DNA of 18,133 nt from Lachnospiraceae bacterium UBA3821 (GTDB lineage: Bacteria; Bacillota; Clostridia; Lachnospirales; Lachnospiraceae), in NCBI GenBank assembly GCA_002368865.1, contig DFDT01000106.1, forward strand, positions 1 through 18,133. The letters are read 5' to 3'. Under the pieces are notes generated by a model. It was not told where the DNA came from. It saw only the letters and a list, made by a program, of their open reading frames with translations, and did not search any database. Both the position numbers and the translations under genes were made by a program. Position 1 is the first letter of the stretch. Each line of letters opens with the position of its first letter. This document shows positions 6,697 to 15,087 of this stretch, piece by piece.

Positions 6697-7806
6697 TTAG
6701 CAGGAAGTTACGATCATCTGGAAGATCTGATTTGCATAATCTGTAAAAGCCTTCCGATCGCGCTTCATCTCATCGGTCAGTTCAAAGAAAAGATCTTTGC
6801 TCTGATAATCTTTTTTGAAATAAGGTTTGAAGGAAGCGTCCCACTGTGGAAGGTAGGCTGCATTCTTGCGCGTGTAACAATTGGAGGCCGATGCCTTGGT
6901 GCGGTGATCTTTATCCACAAATCCGGCGACAGACTTGTGCAATGCAATATCCTCGTCAGGAAGATAGTAATAATCCTTGTAATTGGAATAAAAGTATTTG
7001 AGCTCACCGTCATAAATCGGTACTTTGATGGTTGCCTCCGCATTATCTCCGCGGAAGTAGCATCCGTTTGCAGCTACGGCCACGGGCTTGGGAAAGGCCG
7101 TGGGAAGTATCACGGTGACCAGGAGTTCTCTGCGTCTTGTGTTGTTCAGATCACGGTAGGTGTTAGCTTGAACCTTTCGGACACGCAGCTTTTCGGCAGT
7201 ACTCAGAATATCGCTGTAGGCCAACAGCGGCAGGATCTGAAGCATACCGGCTATATCATCTGAATTGTGCAGAAATAATGTCCTTTCCGCGGATTCCGTC
7301 GGTGCCTTGACATATTCATGATAGAGACTGATCAGGTCGCCGCCGGAGTAGATATCTTCCCGCTCGATGCCCAGGAATTGTTCCAAGGTTTTTTGCTTGC
7401 AATTGGGCAGTTTTAAGAAACTCTTGCAGGGAGCGATGCGTCTGTAAAGATCAACCCCGTCAAATGTATCAAAATGATGGCGAAGACTATACTTGTCACA
7501 TTTTTGCATTAGAAAGGGAAGATCAAAATTGTTGCCGTTAAAATGGATCAGACAGTGGTATTCAGAGACAAAATCAAGGAATGCGGAAAGCAGTTCCTGC
7601 TCCTGGTCATAATGCTCTGCCATCCACTGGATGATCTGCCATTTCCCATCCTGATGGTAGGCACATCCTATCATATACAGATAAGAGGTATTGGCGGTGA
7701 AACCGGTGGTTTCTATGTCAAGGAATAAAATATTCTTCAACGCTGCTATTTTTTCCAACGGATAAGATATGGTAAGGTCTTCTAAGGTTATGTGATTGGT
7801 TTTCAT
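6697..7806 (-). CDS. YprB-like RNase H-fold 3'-5' exonuclease domain protein
   Basis: A 369-residue minus-strand protein of the RNase_H_2/YprB group. The exonuclease motifs are in order: ExoI FLDIETTG (D30, E32), ExoII HFNGNNFDLPFL near residue 92, and an ExoIII-like HNSDDIAG near residue 180 preceded by KQKTLEQFLGI and YSGGDLISLYHEYV. The acidic residues expected for two-metal catalysis are present, so an active nuclease is plausible; the substrate is unknown. The last 150 or so residues match no domain I recognise. The gene is convergent with cheR across a shared terminator and divergent from rnfC. AAAGGAAA lies just before its ATG, and an extended -10 lies at 7850-7858. Confidence 0.85.
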   Translation of the reverse strand: MKTNHITLEDLTISYPLEKIAALKNILFLDIETTGFTANTSYLYMIGCAYHQDGKWQIIQWMAEHYDQEQELLSAFLDFVSEYHCLIHFNGNNFDLPFLMQKCDKYSLRHHFDTFDGVDLYRRIAPCKSFLKLPNCKQKTLEQFLGIEREDIYSGGDLISLYHEYVKAPTESAERTLFLHNSDDIAGMLQILPLLAYSDILSTAEKLRVRKVQANTYRDLNNTRRRELLVTVILPTAFPKPVAVAANGCYFRGDNAEATIKVPIYDGELKYFYSNYKDYYYLPDEDIALHKSVAGFVDKDHRTKASASNCYTRKNAAYLPQWDASFKPYFKKDYQSKDLFFELTDEMKRDRKAFTDYANQIFQMIVTSC

Positions 7807-7849
7807 ATGGGTTTCCTTTACAATTCAGACTCAAAAATGCTTTGCATTG

Positions 7850-7858
7850 ATTATAGCA
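7850..7858 (-). promoter_or_regulatory. Extended -10 promoter for the YprB-like gene
   Basis: Read on the minus strand, the bases give TGCTATAAT, a perfect extended -10 element about 44 bases before the start codon. No good -35 hexamer is visible, which extended -10 promoters can tolerate. Transcription would begin near 7843. No comparably good plus-strand promoter for rnfC was found in the 141-bp gap; TTGCAG at 7871-7876 with GATAGT at 7895-7900 is only a weak candidate. Confidence 0.55.
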
Positions 7859-7947
7859 CATTTCCGAATGTTGCAGTAGCTTTTTTTATAAAAAGATAGT
7901 AAAATTGAAATAGTTGTTGATAGATTTTGTCATGAAAGGATGAGAGT

Positions 7948-9267
7948 ATGGCGAAATTGACGTTTGTGGGAGGAATTCATCCCTATGACGGAAAGGATCT
8001 TTCCAAGGATAAGCCGATTCGGGATATCCTGCCCAAGGGGGAGATGGTATATCCGTTGTCACAGCATATCGGAGCGCCGGCGCAGGCAATCGTGGCGAAG
8101 GGAGACAGGGTGCTTGCGGGACAGAAGATCGCAGAGGCGCAGGGCTTTGTTTCGGCGCCTGTTTTTGCGTCTGTGTCCGGTACGGTGAAAGCAATCGAAC
8201 CCCGTCGTGTGGCGTCAGGAGATTTTGTGCAGAGTATTATCATGGAGAATGACGGCGCATATGAGGAAGCGCCGGCAAGGAGTTTGAAGCCGCTGCAGGA
8301 CATGACAGCGGATGAAATCAGGGAGACAATCAAAGAAGCCGGGATTGTCGGTATGGGAGGCGCAGGCTTTCCGACCCATGTGAAGCTTTCTCCCAAGGAG
8401 CCGGAGAAGATTGAGTATGTGATTGCAAACTGTGCGGAATGTGAGCCTTATCTGACCAGTGATTACCGCAGAATGCTGGAGGAACCGGAGAAGCTTGTGG
8501 GCGGACTGCGGATCATTCTGCGTCTTTTCCCCCATGCACAGGGAATCCTGGCTGTGGAGGACAATAAGCCGGATTGTATCAGACTTTTGCGCAAACTGAC
8601 TGCGGAGGAAAGCCGGATTTCCGTGAAAGCGCTGCAGACCAAATATCCCCAGGGCGGAGAACGGACTTTGATCTATGCGGTCACGGGGCGCGAAGTGAAT
8701 TCGACGATGCTGCCTGCGGATGTGGGCTGTGTGGTGAATAATGTGGATACCATGGTGGCGGTTTATCGGGCTGTGGCGGAGGGAAAACCGTTGACGGAGC
8801 GCATTGTGACGTTGACGGGAAATGCCGTGAAAGATCCCTGTAATTACAGGATCCGGATTGGAATGAGCTATGCGGAGCTGCTGACGGCGGCGGGCGGTTT
8901 CCTTACGGAACCGCAGAAAGTAATCTGCGGCGGACCGATGATGGGGATGGCATTGTTTGACCTGAATATTCCAACGACCAAAACTTCCACCGCGCTATTG
9001 GCGTTGACGGAGGATGAGGTTTCGGCCATGGAACCGGGACCCTGCATCAAGTGCGGACGCTGCGTGGAAGTATGTCCGGGCAGGGTGATGCCGAATTATC
9101 TTGCGACTTTTGCGGAGCATTTTGCGGAAGAAAAGTTCCTGGAATATGGCGGTATGGAGTGCTGTGAATGCGGATGCTGCAGCTATATCTGTCCTGCCAA
9201 GCGCCAATTGACGCAGAATATCAAATCGATGCGGAAGATTTTATTGGCGAAGAAGAAAAAGAAATAG
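7948..9267 (+). CDS. rnfC: Rnf complex subunit C (RnfC)
   Basis: A 439-residue peripheral subunit of the Rnf ferredoxin:NAD+ oxidoreductase, the site of NADH/NAD+ exchange. The N-terminal segment TFVGGIHPYDGKDLSKDKP is typical. The flavin/nucleotide region includes GIVGMGGAGFPTHVKL and a Complex I 51-kDa-like core (NCAECEPYLTSDYRRM). Two [4Fe-4S] motifs lie near the C-terminus: C366-x2-C369-x2-C372-x3-C376, and C405, C408, C411, C415. It ends in a lysine-rich tail. GAAAGGATGAG before the ATG is the ribosome site. It is first of six rnf genes in the clostridial order C-D-G-E-A-B. Confidence 0.97.
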   Translation: MAKLTFVGGIHPYDGKDLSKDKPIRDILPKGEMVYPLSQHIGAPAQAIVAKGDRVLAGQKIAEAQGFVSAPVFASVSGTVKAIEPRRVASGDFVQSIIMENDGAYEEAPARSLKPLQDMTADEIRETIKEAGIVGMGGAGFPTHVKLSPKEPEKIEYVIANCAECEPYLTSDYRRMLEEPEKLVGGLRIILRLFPHAQGILAVEDNKPDCIRLLRKLTAEESRISVKALQTKYPQGGERTLIYAVTGREVNSTMLPADVGCVVNNVDTMVAVYRAVAEGKPLTERIVTLTGNAVKDPCNYRIRIGMSYAELLTAAGGFLTEPQKVICGGPMMGMALFDLNIPTTKTSTALLALTEDEVSAMEPGPCIKCGRCVEVCPGRVMPNYLATFAEHFAEEKFLEYGGMECCECGCCSYICPAKRQLTQNIKSMRKILLAKKKKK

Positions 9268-9278
9268 GGGAGAAAGCG

Positions 9279-10259
9279 ATGAGTGAAGAAAAGAAAATGT
9301 ATAGAGTTTCATCAAATCCCCATATCCGCTCCGGTTGGACCACATCCGGAATCATGCTGGCGGTGATCGTGGCGCTGCTTCCTGCGGCGGGATACGGTAT
9401 TTTTCATTTCGGTCCCAGGGCGATCGCTGTGATTGCGGTGTCAGTTGCGGGAGCGGTGATCACAGAAGGAATCTTCGGCCTGTGTTGTAAGAAGGCAACT
9501 GTCACGGATCTGTCGGCAGTGGTGACAGGATTGCTGCTGGCCATGAATCTGCCGGTTTCGCTGCCGCTTTGGATGGCTGCGTTAGGCAGTGTATTTGCTA
9601 TTTTGGTGGCAAAGCTTTTGTTTGGCGGACTGGGACAAAACTTTATGAACCCGGCTTTGGCGGGCAGATGCTTCCTGCTGATCTCTTTTCCCAAGCAGAT
9701 GTCGGATTTTTCCACGAAAGGGTTTGAGCTGGGAAAGCGAACCTGGGATGCGCTGTCCGGTGCGACTCCGCTTGCGGCGTTAAAAGCAGGTGAGAGCGTG
9801 AATGTGATGGAGATGATCGTCGGCAATACCGGCGGAACCATCGGAGAGACCTCTGTGATCGCATTGGTGATCGGTGCATGCCTGTTGATCCTGCTTGGTA
9901 TTATCGATCTGCGAATTCCGGGCAGTTACATTGTGTCCTTTTCGATTTTTGTCATTCTTTTCGGCGGGAGAGGCTTTGATCCGGCATATCTCTCGGCGCA
10001 GCTTGCCGGCGGCGGATTGATGCTTGGTGCATTTTTTATGGCAACCGACTATGTGACCAGACCGATCACTGTGGGTGGTCAGTATCTGTTTGGCATTTTC
10101 CTGGGGATCATGACAGGGATCTTTCGCATATTCGCACCGGGAGCGGAAGGAGTTTCCTATGCGATCATCTTGGGAAATCTTTTGGTCCCCCTGATGGAAA
10201 AAGTGACCAGACCGAGACCTTTCGGCTATCGAAAGGAGGGAAACGCACATGGAAAATAA
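9279..10259 (+). CDS. rnfD: Rnf complex subunit D (RnfD)
   Basis: A 326-residue integral membrane subunit with multiple hydrophobic segments. DALSGATPLAAL contains the S160-G-A-T163 motif in which Thr is the expected covalent FMN attachment point. GGLGQNFMNPALAGRCF and FMATDYVTRPITVGGQ are RnfD/NqrB-family signatures. The start is set at ATG 9279, with AGGGGAGA just upstream; longer starts would run back into rnfC. The last 11 nt overlap rnfG, indicating coupled translation. Together with RnfA and RnfE it forms the ion-translocating membrane core. Confidence 0.97.
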   Translation: MSEEKKMYRVSSNPHIRSGWTTSGIMLAVIVALLPAAGYGIFHFGPRAIAVIAVSVAGAVITEGIFGLCCKKATVTDLSAVVTGLLLAMNLPVSLPLWMAALGSVFAILVAKLLFGGLGQNFMNPALAGRCFLLISFPKQMSDFSTKGFELGKRTWDALSGATPLAALKAGESVNVMEMIVGNTGGTIGETSVIALVIGACLLILLGIIDLRIPGSYIVSFSIFVILFGGRGFDPAYLSAQLAGGGLMLGAFFMATDYVTRPITVGGQYLFGIFLGIMTGIFRIFAPGAEGVSYAIILGNLLVPLMEKVTRPRPFGYRKEGNAHGK

Positions 10260-10917
10260 TGCGGCGATGCAAAAGACAGCGGCCGAAGGAAACAGCGGCG
10301 TAGGGCAGATGTTAAAGGAGGCGGCGATCCTTTTTGTGATCACGCTGGTCAGCGGTATCCTGTTGGGTTATGTCTATGAGTTGACGAAAGAGCCGATTCG
10401 GATTCAGCAGGAAAAGGCAGTCAGAGAAGCATGTATGGCGGTGTTCCCGGGAGCGGAACAGGCGGGAATCTCCTTTAGAGAGCTGGAATATGTACCCGGA
10501 GAGAAGCTCTCGGCGCAGCTTGCCGAGAACGGCATTACCATAGGTACGGTATATGAGGCGGTGGGGCAGGACGGCTCTCTCTGCGGTTATGTGGTGGAGT
10601 CTGCATCTTCCCAGGGATATGGCGGCAAGATCGTGCTTTATACCGGGGTGGATACAGACGGACGGGTAGGCGGCGTATCCATTCTCACAATCTCTGAGAC
10701 GGCAGGACTGGGCATGGAAGCACCAAATGTGCTGGTGCCGCAGTTCGCGGGCAGACAGGCGGATCAATTCACTTATACAAAGTCGGGCAGTCAGTCCGAG
10801 TCGGAGGTGGATGCGATCAGCGGCGCAACGATCACGACCAAGGCAGTCGTGAATGCGGTGAACGGCGGAATTGCGGCGGCAGGAGAACTTTTGCAGGGAG
10901 GTGGTCAGAATGAGTGA
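10249..10917 (+). CDS. rnfG: Rnf complex subunit G (RnfG), FMN-binding
   Basis: A 222-residue protein with one N-terminal membrane segment (AAILFVITLVSGILLGYVYEL, about residues 24-44) and an extracytoplasmic FMN-binding domain. SGATIT begins at S191, and T194 is the predicted covalent FMN site by homology to RnfG/NqrC. SQGYGGKIVLYTGVD and TISETAGLGMEA are characteristic. A GGAGGG-type site precedes the ATG inside the end of rnfD, and its own last 8 nt overlap rnfE. It passes electrons within the Rnf complex. Confidence 0.96.
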   Translation: MENNAAMQKTAAEGNSGVGQMLKEAAILFVITLVSGILLGYVYELTKEPIRIQQEKAVREACMAVFPGAEQAGISFRELEYVPGEKLSAQLAENGITIGTVYEAVGQDGSLCGYVVESASSQGYGGKIVLYTGVDTDGRVGGVSILTISETAGLGMEAPNVLVPQFAGRQADQFTYTKSGSQSESEVDAISGATITTKAVVNAVNGGIAAAGELLQGGGQNE

Positions 10918-11650
10918 GTGGAAAGCAGACAGACCTGCAGAGCGTTTGTATAACGGACTGATCAAGGAAAATCCCACGTTTGTACTGATGTTAGGTATGT
11001 GTCCGACATTGGCGGTCACGACTTCAGCCATCAACGGACTGGGGATGGGACTTACCACCACGGTCGTCCTCATGATGAGTAATCTTTTGATCTCCATGCT
11101 GCGAAAGGCGATACCGAACAGAGTGCGTATTCCGGCATTTATTGTGATCATAGCGTCCTTTGTGACGGTGGTTCAGCTGTTGCTGGAGGCGTATCTGCCG
11201 GCGTTAAACAGTTCTTTGGGAATGTATATTCCGTTGATCGTGGTGAACTGTATTATTCTGGGAAGAGCGGAGAGCTATGCCTATTCCCATGGAATGATCG
11301 CGTCTTTCTTTGACGGGCTGGGCATGGGACTTGGTTTTTCCGTGGCATTGACCTGCATCGGCGCTGTCAGGGAGATTCTGGGGGCAGGTAAACTGTTTGG
11401 GTATGGATTTTTGCCGGATTCTTTTGTGCCGATCAGCATTTTCGGTCTGGCTCCGGGAGCGTTCTTTGTGCTGGCAGGACTTTCTGCGCTCCAGAATGCA
11501 TTGCGGAACCGGAAAGCAGCGCAGAAAAACCGGAAAGATGGCAGCGGAGAAGACGCTGATGATCTGCCGGAAGGGTGCGGGCAGGACTGCACAGCCTGCG
11601 GTATGACCGGATGTTCTTCTCACGGCAGATTCTATGATACGGAGGGCTGA
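10910..11650 (+). CDS. rnfE: Rnf complex subunit E (RnfE) with cysteine-rich C-terminal tail
   Basis: A 246-residue membrane subunit. It has the expected paired cysteines of the RnfA/RnfE metal centre: C31 in LMLGMCPTLAV and C114 in VVNCIILGRAE. Several membrane segments run to about residue 198. After these comes a charged linker and a cluster C223-x3-C227-x2-C230-x4-C235 (CGQDCTACGMTGC). This tail is not part of the conserved fold shared with NqrD and might bind metal or a cluster. The ATG at 10910 is chosen because AGGGAGGTG lies just upstream; it overlaps the end of rnfG by 8 nt. rnfA follows after 3 nt. Confidence 0.95.
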   Translation: MSEWKADRPAERLYNGLIKENPTFVLMLGMCPTLAVTTSAINGLGMGLTTTVVLMMSNLLISMLRKAIPNRVRIPAFIVIIASFVTVVQLLLEAYLPALNSSLGMYIPLIVVNCIILGRAESYAYSHGMIASFFDGLGMGLGFSVALTCIGAVREILGAGKLFGYGFLPDSFVPISIFGLAPGAFFVLAGLSALQNALRNRKAAQKNRKDGSGEDADDLPEGCGQDCTACGMTGCSSHGRFYDTEG

Positions 11651-11653
11651 TAA

Positions 11654-12253
11654 ATGGGCGGTGCAGATATGAATACAATAAAACAGTTATTTGTCATATT
11701 GATCGGCTCCTCGCTGGTAAATAATGTGGTGTTGAGTCAATTCCTGGGATTGTGTCCGTTCCTCGGCGTATCCAAAAAGATTAAGACGGCGGCAGGGATG
11801 GGAACGGCGGTTATTTTTGTCATTACACTGGCCAGCGGCGTGGCGGGTGTGATCTACAGATTTGTGCTGCAGAAATTCGGATTGGAGTATCTTCAGACGA
11901 TCGTGTTTATTCTGGTCATTGCCGCATTGGTGCAATTTGTGGAGATGTTTCTGCGGAAATGTATGCATACGCTGTATGAGGCGCTGGGCGTGTATCTGCC
12001 TTTGATCACCACGAACTGTGCAGTACTTGGCGTGGCGCTTACAAATGTTCAGAAGGAATACGGGATCCTGACCGGAATGCTGAACGGATTTGCAACGGCT
12101 GTCGGATTCACTGTTTCCATCGTGATCCTGGCGGGTCTGCGGGAAAAAATGGAATACAATGATATTCCGAAACCGTTTCGCGGAATGCCGGCCGTTTTGC
12201 TGACTGCAGGACTGATGGCGATTGCGTTTTGTGGATTCTCGGGACTTTTATAA
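11654..12253 (+). CDS. rnfA: Rnf complex subunit A (RnfA)
   Basis: A 199-residue membrane protein of usual RnfA length with about six hydrophobic segments. The two metal-centre cysteines are C34 in FLGLCPFLGV and C122 in TTNCAVLGVAL; these pair with RnfE C31 and C114 in the symmetric RnfA-RnfE core. GGAGGG seven nt before the ATG supports the start at 11654; an in-frame ATG five codons later is possible. It lies 3 nt after rnfE and 18 nt before rnfB. Confidence 0.97.
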   Translation: MGGADMNTIKQLFVILIGSSLVNNVVLSQFLGLCPFLGVSKKIKTAAGMGTAVIFVITLASGVAGVIYRFVLQKFGLEYLQTIVFILVIAALVQFVEMFLRKCMHTLYEALGVYLPLITTNCAVLGVALTNVQKEYGILTGMLNGFATAVGFTVSIVILAGLREKMEYNDIPKPFRGMPAVLLTAGLMAIAFCGFSGLL

Positions 12254-12271
12254 ATCGGGGGAAGATCGGGT

Positions 12272-13069
12272 ATGAATATAACGGGAATTGTTGCTGCGGC
12301 TTTGACAGTCAGTCTTGTGGGAATATTTGTGGGACTGTTTCTGGGAATTGCAGGAATTAAATTTAAAGTGGAGACGGATGAGAGGGAAGAAGCGGTGCTT
12401 GGTGTGCTTCCCGGGAATAACTGCGGCGGCTGCGGCTATGCGGGCTGTTCGGGACTTGCGGCGGCAATCGTAAAGGGCGAAGCCCCTGTGAATGCCTGTC
12501 CTGTAGGCGGGGAGCCGGTGGGCAGTCTGGTTGCAGAGATCATGGGAGTGGAAGCTGGAAGCAGTGAACGGATGGTGGCGTTTGTGCACTGTCAGGGAGA
12601 TTGTGAAAAGGCGGGCACAGACTACGAATATACCGGCGTGGAGGATTGCAGGGTGATGGGGTTTGTGCCGGGGGGCGGACCGAAAGCCTGCAACAGCGGC
12701 TGTATGGGTTACGGCAGCTGTGTGAAGGAATGTCCGTTTGATGCCATTCATGTGGTGAACGGTGTGGCAGTCGTGGACAGACAGGCTTGCAAGGCCTGCG
12801 GAAAATGCGTGGCGGTATGTCCCAAGCATCTGATCTCTCTGATCCCGTACCGGGCCAAAACGGAAGTGGCCTGTAAATCTACGGACAAGGGTCCGGTTAC
12901 CATGAAGGCCTGTCAGGCAGGGTGCGTGGGATGCGGGATCTGTGCCAAAATATGTCCATCTCAGGCGGTAGCGGTGACTGATTTCCATGCGGAGATCGAC
13001 CAGGAGAAATGTACCGGATGCGGCGCCTGCGTGGAGAAATGCCCGAAGAAATCCATCATTACAATATAA
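12272..13069 (+). CDS. rnfB: Rnf complex subunit B (RnfB), polyferredoxin
   Basis: A 265-residue iron-sulfur subunit, the likely ferredoxin-oxidising entry point. A hydrophobic anchor spans about residues 5-28. The N-terminal 4Fe-4S domain has C51, C54, C59 and C76. Four further cysteine groups follow: CNSGCMGYGSCVKECP, CKACGKCVAVCP, CQAGCVGCGICAKICP and CTGCGACVEKCP, suggesting several [4Fe-4S] clusters. This is richer than proteobacterial RnfB and in line with clostridial and acetogen RnfB. It is the last rnf gene. A GH25-like gene follows after 12 nt with a strong ribosome site, so the transcript probably continues. Confidence 0.97.
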   Translation: MNITGIVAAALTVSLVGIFVGLFLGIAGIKFKVETDEREEAVLGVLPGNNCGGCGYAGCSGLAAAIVKGEAPVNACPVGGEPVGSLVAEIMGVEAGSSERMVAFVHCQGDCEKAGTDYEYTGVEDCRVMGFVPGGGPKACNSGCMGYGSCVKECPFDAIHVVNGVAVVDRQACKACGKCVAVCPKHLISLIPYRAKTEVACKSTDKGPVTMKACQAGCVGCGICAKICPSQAVAVTDFHAEIDQEKCTGCGACVEKCPKKSIITI

Positions 13070-13081
13070 GGAGGAACCTGG

Positions 13082-14206
13082 ATGCGTTTGCCGGAAGATT
13101 ATGAAGATCATACGCAAAATCTGACGCCGACCGTGATCTCTGCGATCGTGGCAGTGACTTTGTTTGTGGGAATTGTGTTGGTGACGGTCCTTTTGATGAA
13201 TAATCAGAAGCAGAATACCGCCGGGCCGAATGCTGCAAATGAGTCGGAAACAGTGGAAAGCAGACAGCAGGCAGCGTCAAAAGAAACAGGATATCCGGAC
13301 ACGGACCAGTTGGTAACGGGAAGTACGCTGTCGCCGGAGGACCTGGATTTCTGGGATAAATATCCTGTAGAGACCAAGGAGAGTACACCGCCCGAGGAAT
13401 CCAAGCCGAAGGAAGTGGAAACTGTGGAGACCAGCGATCCTGCTACGGATGGGAAACACACGCTGGTCAAAAATCGAAACGGGAAAGAGGAATGGGTGCT
13501 GATCAGCCCTTATCTGCCGAAGCATGAGTATGATTTCACAAAGCTGGTCTGCCAGTCGGATCTGATGCAGTATTATGTGGATGGGAAAAGAGTGTCCTAT
13601 GTCGGTGCGGATATTTCGAAATATCAGGATTACATCGATTTTGTAAGGCTGAAAAAAGCGGGAATTCAGTTCGTCATGATCCGTGTGGGTGCCAGAGGTT
13701 ACGGCACGGGACAGATTGTGATGGATGATGCTTTTTCGGACAATATCAAGCGGGCCACGGATGCGGGGCTTCAGGTGGGCGTTTATTTCAGTTCCCAGGC
13801 GATCACCGTAGAAGAAGCGCAGGAGGAGGCTCAGCTTGTGCTGGAGGCGATTGGGGACTATAAGCTCACTTATCCGATTGCAATCGATATGGGATTTGTG
13901 GAGAATGATACGGCCCGCATTGAAGCGCTGAAAAAAGCGGAGAAAACGGAAATCGTCAAGACCTTCCTGGATCTTGTCAAAGAGAACGGTTATATCGGGA
14001 TGATCTATGGAGACAAGGAATGGCTGGTCAAGGAGCTGGACATGTCGAAGCTCACGGGATATGATGTCTGGCTGTCCCAGATACAGGACGTACCGGATTA
14101 TCCGTATCGTTTTACCATGTGGCAATACACCAGGTCCGCCAATGTGGACGGGATCGCGGGATATGCCAATCTGAATATCAGTTTCATTGATTATGCGGAA
14201 AAGTAG
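13082..14206 (+). CDS. Membrane-anchored GH25-fold protein, catalytic Glu replaced by Gly
   Basis: A 374-residue protein with one N-terminal membrane anchor (about residues 18-40), a low-complexity Ser/Thr/Glu/Pro-rich linker to about residue 140, and a GH25 (lysozyme-type muramidase) domain from about 172 to the end. The fold signatures are GADISKYQ (D177), FVMIRVGARGYG, GVYFSSQAI and MWQYT. GH25 enzymes carry a D-x-E pair on a central strand; here the matching segment is AIDMGF, with D269 kept but G271 in the Glu position (codon GGA, one base from GAA). It may be inactive or a glycan-binding relative. AAGGAGG seven nt before the ATG and 12-nt spacing place it in the rnf transcript. Its 3' end overlaps a convergent gene. 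Confidence 0.88.
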   Translation: MRLPEDYEDHTQNLTPTVISAIVAVTLFVGIVLVTVLLMNNQKQNTAGPNAANESETVESRQQAASKETGYPDTDQLVTGSTLSPEDLDFWDKYPVETKESTPPEESKPKEVETVETSDPATDGKHTLVKNRNGKEEWVLISPYLPKHEYDFTKLVCQSDLMQYYVDGKRVSYVGADISKYQDYIDFVRLKKAGIQFVMIRVGARGYGTGQIVMDDAFSDNIKRATDAGLQVGVYFSSQAITVEEAQEEAQLVLEAIGDYKLTYPIAIDMGFVENDTARIEALKKAEKTEIVKTFLDLVKENGYIGMIYGDKEWLVKELDMSKLTGYDVWLSQIQDVPDYPYRFTMWQYTRSANVDGIAGYANLNISFIDYAEK

Positions 14207-15054
14207 TATTGAAGAATGCGGTCGGAGATCTTGATGCCGGTATAGAGATCGGCATAGCGGCTGGGCGACATCCCTTCAATGTAATTTGGCACAAAATTTT
14301 TAGGGCATCCGTTTTTTTTCAGGATGTCGATCGCTTTGTTGTAAGCGATGGCGGCCTCCTCCTCGGTGGAGTACCGGCCGATGAGGATATTCCCCCGAAT
14401 ATGGATGCGGGCAGTAAAAATAAGCTGCCCGTTTTTTGTGGCCTTTTGGACGCCGTGATACAGATTGAGGATCTCCAGGTTCTCCCGGCGAAAATCCGAG
14501 GAATCGCCGTTTAGAAAGCGGAAATCTCTGCCTTCCACCGCATAATTTTTAATCCCGTAGCGGGTGGCCAGATTGACCTGCATACCGTAATCGGCAACAA
14601 AATAGTGGTTGCCGCGACACATGATCTTGTGGGAGGAATAATAAAACAGATCATCCAGATCGAACTTCAGAATTCTGGACGGTGACAGATAGTAATAAAA
14701 CTGCTTTTGACCGACATAGATCGGCGTGCCAAAGTAGATGCCGTTGTCTCTGAAATTGATGAGACAGACCCATTTGTCAAAAGCGAGCGGCGAGTGGTCC
14801 GCATATTCCAACAGGGTGATCCGGGTATCGCCGAGCAGCCAAAGCCCTTCCAGATAGGCGAGATGGGCATCATGGTCGGTAGGAAAACTTCCGAGACTGA
14901 TATGTTTCCGTTTGTATGTCAGAGAGGCGCGAAAATAAACGCTTCCGTCTTTTCGGACGGAAGGGCAGACGCCCGGAAGCGGGTGACCGACGGAATCGGA
15001 AACAGGATTCTTTTTCTTTGTATCAGGTATCATTTTTTTGCGCATTTTTCCCAT
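14191..15054 (-). CDS. AP2-domain protein with degenerate HNH-like segment
   Basis: A minus-strand protein of about 287 residues. Two AP2-like DNA-binding repeats are visible. One is at about residues 28-70 (GVCPSVRKDGSVYFRASL, ISLGSFPTDHDAHLAYLEG). The other is at about 201-249 (LIFTARIHIRGNILIGRYST, EEEAAIAYNKAIDILKKNG). Between them, DFRFLNGDSSDFRRENLEIL resembles an HNH_3 homing-nuclease core (family pattern VDHINGDxxDNRxENLxxV), but the catalytic Asp-His pair is absent. It is therefore probably a DNA-binding protein derived from an AP2/HNH homing endonuclease. The ATG at 15054 is preferred to a TTG at 15117, which lies in the predicted -35 box; ATG 15045 is also possible. Its stop lies within the convergent GH25-like gene. 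Confidence 0.72.
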   Translation of the reverse strand: MGKMRKKMIPDTKKKNPVSDSVGHPLPGVCPSVRKDGSVYFRASLTYKRKHISLGSFPTDHDAHLAYLEGLWLLGDTRITLLEYADHSPLAFDKWVCLINFRDNGIYFGTPIYVGQKQFYYYLSPSRILKFDLDDLFYYSSHKIMCRGNHYFVADYGMQVNLATRYGIKNYAVEGRDFRFLNGDSSDFRRENLEILNLYHGVQKATKNGQLIFTARIHIRGNILIGRYSTEEEAAIAYNKAIDILKKNGCPKNFVPNYIEGMSPSRYADLYTGIKISDRILQYYFSA

Positions 15055-15087
15055 CCACAGATTCAAAAAGGCTTTGCTTTGTTTCCC

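Noticed and set aside
7807..7947. A Rex operator at the rnf promoter
   Set aside because: TTGTTGA near 7914 resembles half of a Rex site, but no matching TTAACAA half follows, so the site is not supported.
12248..13117. A 289-codon minus-strand frame opposite rnfB
   Set aside because: It is antisense to a confidently identified polyferredoxin gene; its His- and Arg-rich composition reflects the glycine and cysteine codons on the other strand.
14234..14255. The inverted repeat ATGCCG/CGGCAT as a terminator for the GH25-like gene
   Set aside because: The stem is 6 bp with a 10-nt loop and no T run on either strand, and it lies inside the AP2 coding sequence.
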